Origin: Ambrosia x helenae
Taxonomy: Eukaryota; Streptophyta; Magnoliopsida; Asterales; Asteraceae
Direction: 5' to 3'
Assembly (NCBI GenBank): GCA_030844895.1
Contig: CM061233.1
Span: 54,737,453 to 54,801,452 of the forward strand
Length of the DNA: 64,000 nucleotides
Below, in pieces: positions 55,078-64,000 of the stretch. The position numbers were made by a program, and so were the translations under genes. Each line of letters begins with the position of its first letter. Position 1 is the stretch's first letter. The notes under the pieces are model-generated. The model saw only the letters and a program-made list of their open reading frames with translations. It made no database searches and was not told where the DNA came from.

Positions 55078-55085
55078 GGATCAAC
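55078..55085. repeat. Target-site duplication of the hAT MITE (GGATCAAC)
   Basis: GGATCAAC at 55078-55085 is repeated exactly at 55817-55824, the 8-bp duplication expected for hAT transposons. Confidence 0.9.
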
Positions 55086-55589
55086 TAGGGGTGTTCAAAA
55101 TCGGATAATCCGAATTTCGGATATCCGAATTTCGGATAATCCGAAATTTCGGATAGTCAATATTGAGATCCGAATCCGAATCCGAAATTTCGGATATCCG
55201 AAATTCGGATATCCGAAATTTCGGATTCGGATTCGGATCATCCAACGGATAATCCGAAACTTAAAAAAAAAAATTAAAAAAATAATAAAAAATAATAAAA
55301 AAAAACTATAAAAAACGTTCTCCTTTATGCCTAAAACGTGAACCTATTAAAAAAACAAAAATCGAAGTTAGATAAACGAAATTTGAACAACAAATATATA
55401 AAAAAAAAAAAAAAAACTTATTATTTTGATGGAAGGGGGTTGTGGAGGTCGGATACGAGGTGGACGGGGGCTGTTATAGAGGAGAGAAGAGAGAGCAATA
55501 ACTATGGATTAGAGGAGTATGGACTTAGAGTTAGAAGGATTAAGGATTTAGGATTGTGTATTGTATTATGTAGTGTATATAATATTATA

Positions 55590-55625
<36 letters not shown>

Positions 55626-55816
55626 ATATTCGGATTCGGATAATCCGATTATCCGAAAATTTTCAAAATCAGGATCCGAATCCGAATCCGAAATTTCGGA
55701 TAATCCGATTTTCGGATATCCGAAAATCGGATTATCCAAAATTTCGGATAATTCGGATTCGGATTTTCGGATTTTTCGGATTCGAATTTTGGATTATCCG
55801 ATTTTGAACAGCCCTA
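55086..55816. mobile_element. Non-autonomous hAT-type element built of CGGATAATCCG repeats
   Basis: The termini TAGGGGTGTTCAAAATCGG and its near-complement CCGATTTTGAACAGCCCTA form terminal inverted repeats, with 8-bp duplications outside. About 170 bases at each end are dense in CGGATAATCCGA, CGGATATCCGAA and GAATCCGAATCC words, largely palindromic. The centre holds an A-rich stretch, a G-rich patch (55432-55497) and a TA microsatellite (55590-55622). There is no transposase, so it needs one in trans. Open frames across it come from the repeats. Confidence 0.9.
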
Positions 55817-55824
55817 GGATCAAC

Positions 55825-56235
55825 AATTGATAACTCATAACACCTACCTACTTCTAATTATACGTGTTCCCTTTTTTTTTTAATTTTTCTTGTATGCATA
55901 TTAATATTTACATGCTTCAAAGATTCTTTTTTTTAACATTACACAATACAATAGTCATGCACATTACGTACTTAATTAGCAATAATCTAACATTAAATTT
56001 GTTACTCTAAAATAAAAGAAATTAGATTCTTACCAACCTGACTACATTTATGAATATATATATGTAGTTAGCGGGTTGTTATATGTAATAGTAAAACATG
56101 ATTAGTGACTTACCTAGACATGATTAATGAATTACCTCAACATATTGTGTGTGTGTGTGTGTGTTTTTTTTTTTTTTTTGCATGAACAAAAACCCACCAA
56201 AAAAGTTGTTTTTTATGTTTTGTTTTTTTGTTTTT
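55825..56235. other. AT-rich DNA with GT microsatellite
   Basis: No gene seen. A (GT)n run at about 56146-56163 is followed by a T tract. Confidence 0.6.
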
Positions 56236-56239
56236 GTTG

Positions 56240-56680
56240 TATAACTCTACGACCAGCAGATCTCCTTGTCTTTGGGTGGGCCGGGGGGAAGCATGCTTGT
56301 GTTGACTTGACGGGTGTATCTCCCCTAGTTGGGTTGAGGGATAGTGGCTTTGTAGCAGGCCAAGCGGTGCGAAAAGCAGAGGCAAAGAAGATAGAAAAAC
56401 ATGCTAAAGCCTGCGAGGAGAACCAACATGTTTTTGTACCATTGGCCTTTGATACCTTTGGCTCATTGGCACCGGAGGCTACCCATTTCACGACTAGGGT
56501 CCAGCGGGTTATTAACAGTAGTGCCTCGCCTTCGGGTGGGCAGGGTTACGTTTTTAGTAGATTAGGATTTGCTATTCAGAAAGGGATGGCGTCGCAGCTT
56601 GTTGCCCGCCTACCCGTTATCTTGATGTAATTTTCCTTGTTCTGGAATGAAAAACTTATTATTATAAAAAAAAAAAACTA
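56240..56680 (+). pseudogene. 3' tail of a LINE-like element (C-terminal domain of its protein)
   Basis: The frame encodes RPADLLVFGWAGGKHACVDLTG, and near the end SRLGFAIQKGMASQLVARLP, stopping at 56628-56630. An A-rich stretch follows at 56666-56677. The asp/gly pattern (RPADLL, then CVDLTG) resembles a small nuclease-like C-terminal domain found at the end of plant reverse-transcriptase proteins; this is from family memory and should be checked. Loss of everything upstream and a 3' A tract fit a 5'-truncated retroposition. GC content is well above that of the flanks. Confidence 0.45.
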
Positions 56681-56875
56681 TGGTACTCGTTGAAAATATA
56701 ATAAAACGTTTTTTAATTTGCTGTAATTTAAAAAAAAATGTCGTATATAAAAGTAAAGTTCAAAAATTGTAAGAGGAAGTACATGTGCCATGTAAATGAG
56801 AGAGAAGAAGACTTTTGAAGATAAATCAAGAGGTGGAAAGGCCTCACCTAATGCCATGCGACATACCCTTTTTTT

Positions 56876-56925
<50 letters not shown>

Positions 56926-57313
56926 TTAGGTTACTTGCAGAAGAGGGTTTTAGTGCGAGAATAAACCTAAATCTTAATTTTTATTAGTAATGGTTCATTT
57001 ATTTTTGAAGTTTTTACTTTTTATATATCATTGTTTATATATATATATAAACCCATAAAATTAATGCAATCAAATGTTTTTTTTAAGTTTAAACTCTTTC
57101 CTACACATGTGTTATATTATGCGTAGGTAATGTTCCTACACAAAATTTGTACATGTGTAGGTTATATAAATTAATGAAATTACTTTATATACTTGTTTTA
57201 TTTTCGAGATAGATGAACAAACAACACATTTCAACTATTTTCTTATATTTTGGCGTAGTATTTGGTTTTTTTTAAATGATAAAAATGAATTATTTATCTT
57301 CTTCTCGCACTTC
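56681..57313. other. AT-rich DNA with TA microsatellite
   Basis: No gene seen. A (TA)n run covers about 56879-56922; a shorter one lies at about 57038-57049. Confidence 0.6.
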
Positions 57314-57863
<550 letters not shown>

Positions 57864-58125
57864 AGATGTATATATATATATAAAGTCAACAAAAATATAA
57901 GGTTAAAATCATAAATAAGAACTTGAAAGTAGAAATGACAAGCTACAAAAGTGTAGGAATGGGCAATGTAAAAGAACAACAAAAAATATCTTGCGTAGGA
58001 CGGACCGGTACAGCAAAGAAATTGAAGTCAAAGACTTTTGAGAGTTAAAAAGAGTCCATGATAATGATAATGATAATGATAAATCTATATCTATATCTAT
58101 ATCTATATCTATATCTATATCTATA
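57864..58125. repeat. Spacer ending in (ATAATG)n and (CTATAT)n microsatellites
   Basis: No gene seen. ATAATG repeats (about 58058-58083) and CTATAT repeats (58084-58125) abut the Helitron 5' end. Confidence 0.8.
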
Positions 58126-58754
58126 TCTATACTATATTATAAAGCATTTGACAAGGACTTCTTAAATTTTAAGAGGTATAAGTCTAAATGCCTATGATAC
58201 AACACATAATGCATAAAATAACTACTTTTTAAGGGTAAATATGTCTTTTAAACACCATATTTAATTAAAAGAAAGTCAAGAGTCATGAGATGATTATGAA
58301 ACTACATGACATTCAATTTTATAATTACTTTAAACATATTAAATAGAATACATATAAAAAGCAATTCATGATGTTATATGTTATGTTATGTTATAACATT
58401 TTATATAGAGTTGGGTACTTTAAAAAACTTCGAGTTTTAAAACTTGTTCATACTATATAGAAATCGAGAAATCAATAGTGAAAGTTGTGTTTTTAATCAT
58501 GAGGTAACGATTCAAATTCTAAAATTATTACGTTATATTCATACACACAAACATGCCTAATTTAATCTAAACTATATGATCATCGGATTCAATAACCGAA
58601 GAAGAAAGCTTCTGTTTATAATGAATTTCAAACAAAGGTATTTAGAAATATTCATGTAATAGTGGTTAGGTTTATAGTAGGTATGTTAGGTTAGTATGTG
58701 CTCTACAAAAGAGTTTCGGTTACACCCGCTGCATCGCGCGGGCCAACCCACTAT
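58126..58754 (+). mobile_element. Short non-autonomous Helitron
   Basis: It begins TCTATACTATATTATAAAG (5' TC) at 58126 and ends with the hairpin-capable CCCGCTGCATCGCGCGGG (58725-58742), then CCAACCCACTAT, a one-base variant of the CTAG end. There is no Rep/helicase and no target duplication, as expected. The tail is related to the one at 48531-48556. Confidence 0.65.
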
Positions 58755-58939
58755 TAATGAATTATTATGGAAGTGGGTTTTGTCCTAAACTTATCAATAA
58801 TGGTGGAGCCATATTGATTATTAAATTAAAAAAAAAAGTGTAATATAGTATTTAAAATATGGCGTCAATATATCATTTGACCAATTTGTTTCATTGGTAA
58901 GACAAACGGGTGGCACGAATTTTCTTTTTCGTTTTCTAA
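58755..58939. other. Short AT-rich spacer
   Basis: No feature recognised between the Helitron and element G. Confidence 0.5.
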
Positions 58940-59339
58940 TGTAACTTAAAGAGAATATGTGGCCTTTTGCCGGACCATCACGGTAATGGCCGGACCGAAC
59001 CTAAGACCTGGATGAACAATGCTTCGGTTAAAAGGCCCATGGGCATTAAACCACCGAAGCCCATTACAAAAAGTATAAATACTCATCAAATTTCCCCATT
59101 TGGTAACTCAACTACTCCGAACCAACTTTCACTCTCTTATACTTTCTAAGTTCTTAAAACCATACTTATTCTCACGCCGGAGGGTGGTCACAAAGAGACA
59201 TCTCCTCTCCCCTGTGGCGAGCCTAACGGTGTCTAGTTTTGCAGGTTCACAGCACATCCAACACGCTTTAATCATCTTCAAGATCCAACTCTCAGATCTG
59301 ATTCTCCGAACCACTTAGAGGTAACTTTTTTCCTCTTCA
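58940..59339 (+). repeat. 5' LTR of element G
   Basis: It ends ...CCTCTTCA at 59339, one base before the primer site. A TATA box TATAAAT lies at 59074-59080. The left end is uncertain: TGTAAC at 58939 or TGTGGCC at 58958. Confidence 0.55.
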
Positions 59340-59340
59340 A

Positions 59341-59355
59341 TTGGCGCCATCCGTG
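59341..59355 (+). promoter_or_regulatory. Primer-binding site of element G
   Basis: TTGGCGCCATCCGTG fits the TGGCGCC-type primer site of Tat-like elements. Confidence 0.75.
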
Positions 59356-59407
59356 AGTTTGCTGTGTTTCTTTTCTTTTTTGAAGAAGAACAGAGTAATT
59401 TCTACCC

Positions 59408-60830
59408 ATGATGGCACGTTCTAAGGAGTTTACGATCGAAGATGTAACAACAACTGAACATGATGATGACCAGGTAGTCATCACATCATCAGGACCAGTT
59501 ACCGCTTCCACAATAACAAAAGGCAGCACACAACAGTCACTCTAATCTGTTGGTGCTTCAGCTGCAAAAGCAATCGATCCACTAAAGGAGTTTGATGACG
59601 ATTTCCTCCAGAAAAACCGAGAATTGTTACTCCGATTAAAGGAGCAGCAGGACAAGGAGGCCAAAATGCAAAGTGTGAGGGCTAATCTATTCCTAACCGA
59701 AGGGTTCGCTGCTTCGGCGGGAGCCAGTATAAGCCTGGATCATTGGCCACCCACTCCACAGTCGTTACGACCACACCAAATCAAACACCACATGGGCAGC
59801 TATCATCCCTAGGTTCCACCGGACCGATGCCAACTAGCGTAATCTCTTCGGAGAAAACGCCAATCATACCCCAAGGGATGATGAGCTTACTGCCCCGTAC
59901 CGACCAGCCTACATGACGTCGTACTCCAAGTTCTCGCAAAGAGTCGCCACAGCACGGCTCCCGACAAAATTAAAAATGCCAGCTACTATCAAAAAATACG
60001 AAGGAACGTCGGATCCGGACAACCACATCTTTGCTTTTGAAGGAACAGTTGAAATCGAGCTGTGGCCAATGCCAGCGTGGTGCCACATGTTTGTTCAAAC
60101 TCTCACCGGAGCAGCCAGGGTGTGGTTTGATGGTTTATCCGCCGGTGAAATCACCAACTGGATAGAGTTCCGAAGGTTGTTTTTGTTAAACTTTGCAAAT
60201 CAACGACGATGCTCCAAAGACATAACCGAAGTGCACAACATCCGAAGAAAGGATGGAGAGTCGCTGGAAGCCTTCATCGATCGTTTTAGCAAAGAAAGCA
60301 TGTAGATTAATGGGGCGATGGACCAGCTTCGAGTGTCTGGCTTCTGTCATGGGATCCGAAACAATCAACTGGTGGAAAAATTGCACGAAGATTTGCCAAA
60401 GACGATGGAGGTACTTATGGAAAGAGCCAGAGCGTTCGCTCGAGGAAAGAGCGCCTGCGGGCAATCCTCCGAAGGAGAGTACAAAAACTCAGGAAGTCGA
60501 AACTCATGGAAAAAGAGTTTGCATAACGCTGATCGAAATACTTACTGGAACAAGAATAGGCAACAGTCATATGATCGATCAGACCGAACCCATTCTTCCA
60601 AGTCTCAAGGCTCTAGAAAGTTTGGTAGTATGACTGATTTAGCCAAAACTCCAAGGGATATTCCGTTAACCGAAAACTTACAACTTCCCACTCCGGCCAA
60701 GCAACGGCCATCAGCCGACCGAAACTCCAAAAAATAATGTGAATATCACCGAGCAAAAGGGCACAATATCGATGATTGCTGGTCCCTTCGACAAGAAATT
60801 AAGAAAGCCACCGATCCGGAAAACTCTCTC
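59408..60830 (+). pseudogene. gag: gag of element G
   Basis: ATG at 59408 opens a frame with a stop at 59543-59545 and another at 59810. A frame change leads to the capsid domain at 59913-60305 (YEGTSDPDNHIFAFEG, GAARVWFDGLSAGEI, GESLEAFIDRF) with a stop at 60303, continuing to 60737. The Cys/His segment CEYHRAKGHNIDDCW follows just after the stop at 60735-60737 (about 60738-60785). Confidence 0.75.
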
Positions 60831-61078
60831 ATCTTATAAAATAGGTGAAGGAAGGAAAGCTAGCAGCAATCCCTAATACAAACAACCAAGCTGGGATTAA
60901 TATGATAAAGCCTCTCGTACCGCATGGCATCAAGCGTTCTGGCGCTCATTTCTCTCCATTCATGAGCCAGGTTGCCAAAAAATTAAAATCATAAAACATT
61001 TGCGCTTATAAAAAGTGTATTCACGATTGTAAAACATAATCGTCTCGTTCCTAAAATAATCTATTTATGTGACAGACA
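60831..61078 (+). other. Degenerate gag-protease junction
   Basis: No clear frame; short and full of stops. Confidence 0.4.
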
Positions 61079-61727
61079 ATCATGTTCCCAGAGGTAACAC
61101 CAGATCAATTTCTGGAAGGACCAATAATCATCTCTGCTGTCATAGCCGGACACAAAGTCCAGCGAGTTTATGTTGATAATGGCAGCGCTTCGGAGATAAT
61201 GTACCATCACTGCTTCCAGCAGTTGGCACCGGAAACCCAAAAGAGGATGGTACAAGTATTTCAAGTTTTCTTAAAACATAATAATAAGTCAGTCGATGGA
61301 ACCAATTCCGTAGCTAAACCTTTGTGAAAAACAGGTCTCTATGCCACTGGTTAGCTTCTAAGGGGAGGTAATCCAACGCGTTTGGCAGATTACCCTCCCA
61401 GTAACCTTGGGCACGAAGGAACAGAGCCGAATGGTTATGTTGACCTTCCTAGTCGTCGGAGCAAACTCAGTACACAATGTCATCCTTGGACGACCGAGTA
61501 TGTGTGCTTTCGGTATGGTCGCTTCCTCCATACATGGAGCGATAAAATTCCCGACTGAAGCCGGAATAGCAACTATATTCACTGAACAAATGTACCATGT
61601 GGCCGAAGTACGACAAGCTTCAAGTTCACAAGCTGTACCGATCACTCAGGAATTGTCAGAAAAATGGTCGATAAACCCATGTTTTCCGGAACAAAAGGTA
61701 ATCGAGCATCACCAAATCATAAAGTAG
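61079..61727 (+). pseudogene. pol: Protease of element G
   Basis: The active-site region is VYVDNGSASEIMY (about 61165-61203); the residue between Asp and Gly is Asn. The frame ends at 61327 and resumes at 61407-61727 with NVILGRPSMCAFG, the second conserved protease block. Confidence 0.7.
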
Positions 61728-61769
61728 CTTTACGAAGCTCTTTGACTGATTCTCTAAAAATAATGACAG

Positions 61770-62885
61770 GTGACCGTTGGTGCACAACTGCGGACAGATT
61801 ATAAAGCCGCCCTGTGGAGCCTCATAACCGAGTCTTTGTACTCCTTTGCATGGCAGCAATCGGACATGAAGGGGGTTCCCAGAACCTTGGCCGAACACAA
61901 GCTGAATACTTACCCAACTGTCCGACCAGTGCAACAAAAGAAAAGAAGTATGGGGCTTGACCGAAACAAAGCCATCGCCGAAGATGTCAGGAAGTTACTC
62001 GATACCGAAATCATCAGGGAGGTGCAGTACCAAACCTGGGTATCAAACCCAGTATTGGTAAAAAAGCAAGACGGGGGGTGGAGAATGTGTGTTGACTTCA
62101 AAGATTTAAACAACGCATATCCTAAAGATTGCTACCCCCTTCCGAGATGGACGTAAAATTCGACTCACTCACTGGGTTTCGGCTGAAATGCTTTCTTGAT
62201 GCATACAAAGGCTACCATCAGATTCAGATGGCAGCCAAAGACGAAGACAAGAATGCTTTTATCACCGCTGAAGGTCCATACTGTTACACGAAGATGCCCT
62301 TCGGCCTCAAAAACGTCGGAGCCACATACATTAGATTAATGGACAAGGCATTTAAGGATTAGATCGGCAAAAATATTAAAATATATCTGGATGATGTGGT
62401 GATCAAAAGCAGAGATGAAAAAGACATGATGGCCGATATCCGAGAAACATTCACTTGCCTCTGGAAGATTAACATGAAGCTAAACCCGGCAAAATGTTCT
62501 TTCGGCATGGAATCAGGAAAGTTTCTCGTTGTCATGGTTGCACAAGAAGGAATCCAAGCCAATCCAGAAAAAGATTAGGGCCGTTATGGAGCTGAAGTCT
62601 CCAAAGTCAGTCAAGGAAATTCAGTCGTTGAACAGAAGGTTGGTGGCTTTGCACCGGTTTCTTTCAAGTGGACCAAGGAGGCTGAACAATCATTTGATGA
62701 ATTGAAGCAATGTCTCAGTATGTTACCAACGCTCACCGCACCATAACCGGGTGAAATACTCACCATCTATTTAGCAGCGTCACAAGGTGCCATCAGTGTA
62801 GTCCTCGTGGTCCATCGACATTGAGCTCAAGTTCCGATCTACTATGTCAGTCGAGCCCTTCGAGATTATGAGACCAGGTACCCTA
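61770..62885 (+). pseudogene. pol: Reverse transcriptase of element G
   Basis: RT begins with KKQDGGWRMCVDFKDLNNAYP (about 62060-62122), then shifts frame at about 62150. CFLDAYKGYHQIQM carries the first catalytic Asp, followed by KMPFGLKNVGATY and, after a stop at 62360-62362, YLDDVVIKS (about 62384). Further stops occur at 62576 and beyond. The first RNase H is only partly preserved. Confidence 0.75.
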
Positions 62886-63694
62886 TGTTGGAAAAACTCG
62901 CACTAGCTCTGGTACATGCCTCAAGAAGACTGAGGAGGTATTTTCAAGCACATGAAATAGAGGTCCAAACTGACAAGAATATCCAACATGTGCTCCGAAA
63001 ACCGGAGGTCTCCGGACGATTAGCCAAATGGGCAATCGAACTAGGGGCCTTCGACCTAACTTTTAAGACAAGAGGAGCCATGAAGGGACAAGCAGTGGCA
63101 GACTTTATAGCCGAACTACCGAACGGAGAAGACCTACCAGGGGAACAAGTACCGGAAGGAGAAGGACGAGCTGAAGCATGGTCTTTATATACGGATGGTG
63201 CGTCCTGTGACGAAGGATCCGGAGCAGGTCTCATATTGATCGATCCGGAGGGCACCGAATTCACTTACGCCCTCCGACTAGAGTTTCAGATCTCCAATAA
63301 TGAGGCTGAATATGAAGCTCTGTTAGCCGGCCTTCGAATAGCTCAAAATTCCGGAGTTCAATACCTCAAAGTCCATACCGATTCGCTGCTTGTAGTCAAT
63401 CAGCTCCAAGGGGAGTATGAAGCAAGAGAGCCGAACATGGTAAAGTACCTCCAGAAAGCACGAGAACTCACAACGTCTTTCCGAACCTGTAAAGTTTTTC
63501 ATGTCCCAAGAGAAGAAAACACAAAGGCAGACGCTCTCAGCAAGATCGCATCAGCGACTCCCACAAACCTCGCCCAAAATACAAGGGTTGAGATACTGAC
63601 CAAGCCTTCGACTGAACAGAATGCCATCTTGCAAATTGAAGCCCAACAAGAAACATGGATGACTCTGATCCTAAGGCACATCGTTGAAGGATAG
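62885..63694 (+). pseudogene. pol: RNase H region of element G, including second RNase H
   Basis: The frame (269 codons, open) holds the end of the first RNase H (LVHASRRLRRYFQAHEI, VQTDKNIQ, RLAKWAIELGAFDL) and a second RNase H domain: LYTDGASCDEGSGAG (Asp), NNEAEYEALLAGL (Glu), HTDSLLVVNQL (Asp) and NTKADALSKIA. The catalytic set of the second domain is intact. It ends at a stop, 63692-63694, before integrase. Confidence 0.85.
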
Positions 63695-64000
63695 GTCCCA
63701 GAAGACAAAGCCGAAGCCCGAAAGATAAAGGTTAAATCCTTACAGTATCAAGTTCAAAACGGCCAACTGTATCGAAAAACTTTCTTAGGCCCACTCCTTC
63801 GGTGTCTTTCTTCAGACGAAGCAACATATGTTATCAAAGAAATTCATTTTGGCATTTGTGGCATACATGCCGGACCAAAGATGGTTGTCACTAAGGCAAT
63901 GAATGCAGGCTATTACTGGCCCAACATGCACCAAAGTGCCGTTCTAGAAATCCGAAGCTGCAAAGATGCCAGAAGAACGCTCCGGTCAGTCTCCAAGCCA
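63695..64000 (+). pseudogene. pol: Integrase N-terminus of element G, cut by the window edge
   Basis: The reading after the stop continues with LYRKTFLGPLLRC and the zinc domain (EIHFGICGIHAGPKM, YYWPNM, then SCKDARR). The second Cys of the pair looks replaced. The core domain lies outside the window. Confidence 0.65.

Larger units (their letters stand above)
58940..64000 (+). mobile_element. Element G: Ty3/gypsy element of the Tat type, running off the right edge
   Basis: LTR, primer-binding site, gag, protease, RT, RNase H, a second RNase H and the start of integrase are present in order. The second (archaeal-like) RNase H between RT-RNase H and integrase is characteristic of the Tat lineage. 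Base composition is richer in CCGAA/CCGGA words than the flanks. Every gene has stops or frameshifts, so this copy is dead. The 3' part lies beyond the window. Confidence 0.8.

Noticed and set aside
55030..55643. Ile/Arg-rich and Lys-rich frames
   Set aside because: They are translations of the CGGAT repeat arrays and A-rich core of the hAT MITE.
59278..59529. Minus-strand frame over the LTR-gag border of G
   Set aside because: Antisense of LTR end, primer site and gag start; the plus-strand features explain the sequence.

Overview
The window is repeat-dense plant nuclear DNA. I place it in a eudicot, probably the daisy family (Asteraceae). The evidence is nested Ty1/copia (Sirevirus-like) and Ty3/gypsy (Tekay-like chromovirus, Tat-like) retrotransposons, plant-type Helitron and hAT termini, a pseudogene of plastid ribosomal protein S10, and the two halves of a broken gene resembling a seed 2S albumin. 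The family assignment is inference. I found no intact host gene, no functional tRNA or rRNA gene and no bacterial features.

Layout, 1-34023. Bases 1-4293 are the 3' end of a copia element (Z): post-pol noncoding DNA, a broken third ORF (ORF3) and an LTR. That LTR also serves as the 5' LTR of a second copia element (A), whose primer-binding site and gag follow. A was hit three times inside gag. Element B (6466-16676) has two LTRs and AACAC target duplications. A solo gypsy LTR (18218-20946) has CCTAA duplications. Element C (21270-30496, minus strand) has two LTRs and near-identical ACGAC/AAGAC duplications. A resumes after each insertion and ends inside RNase H at about 34023.

Layout, 34024-48462. 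A deleted chromovirus (E, 34024 to about 38500) follows. Next come a seed-type promoter and the first 24 codons of the albumin-like gene (38700-39001). Copia element D (39002-48374) has lost its 5' end and splits that gene; the gene's coding frame resumes at 48375.

Layout, 48463-64000. This part holds a Helitron-like tail, a Tekay LTR fragment (F), a cluster of host-gene fragments with intron-like borders (including plastid RPS10) that ends at a Helitron 3' terminus at 54900, a hAT-type MITE built from CGGATAATCCG-type repeats, a LINE-like tail, long CA/TA microsatellites with a foldback element, a short Helitron, and a Tat-like gypsy element (G) that leaves the right edge.

Most striking features. 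(1) Elements Z, C and D carry related extra genes downstream of pol. In D this gene has its own TATA box and leader. In C a deletion has fused it in frame to the integrase linker. (2) Each copia element has its own short word amplified through LTR, leader and nonconserved coding sequence. (3) All four gag/pol junctions carry an in-frame stop inside a branch-point-like CTAAY motif, followed by a TGCAG 3' splice-site-like signal just before protease. All retrotransposon genes here carry stops, frameshifts or deletions.
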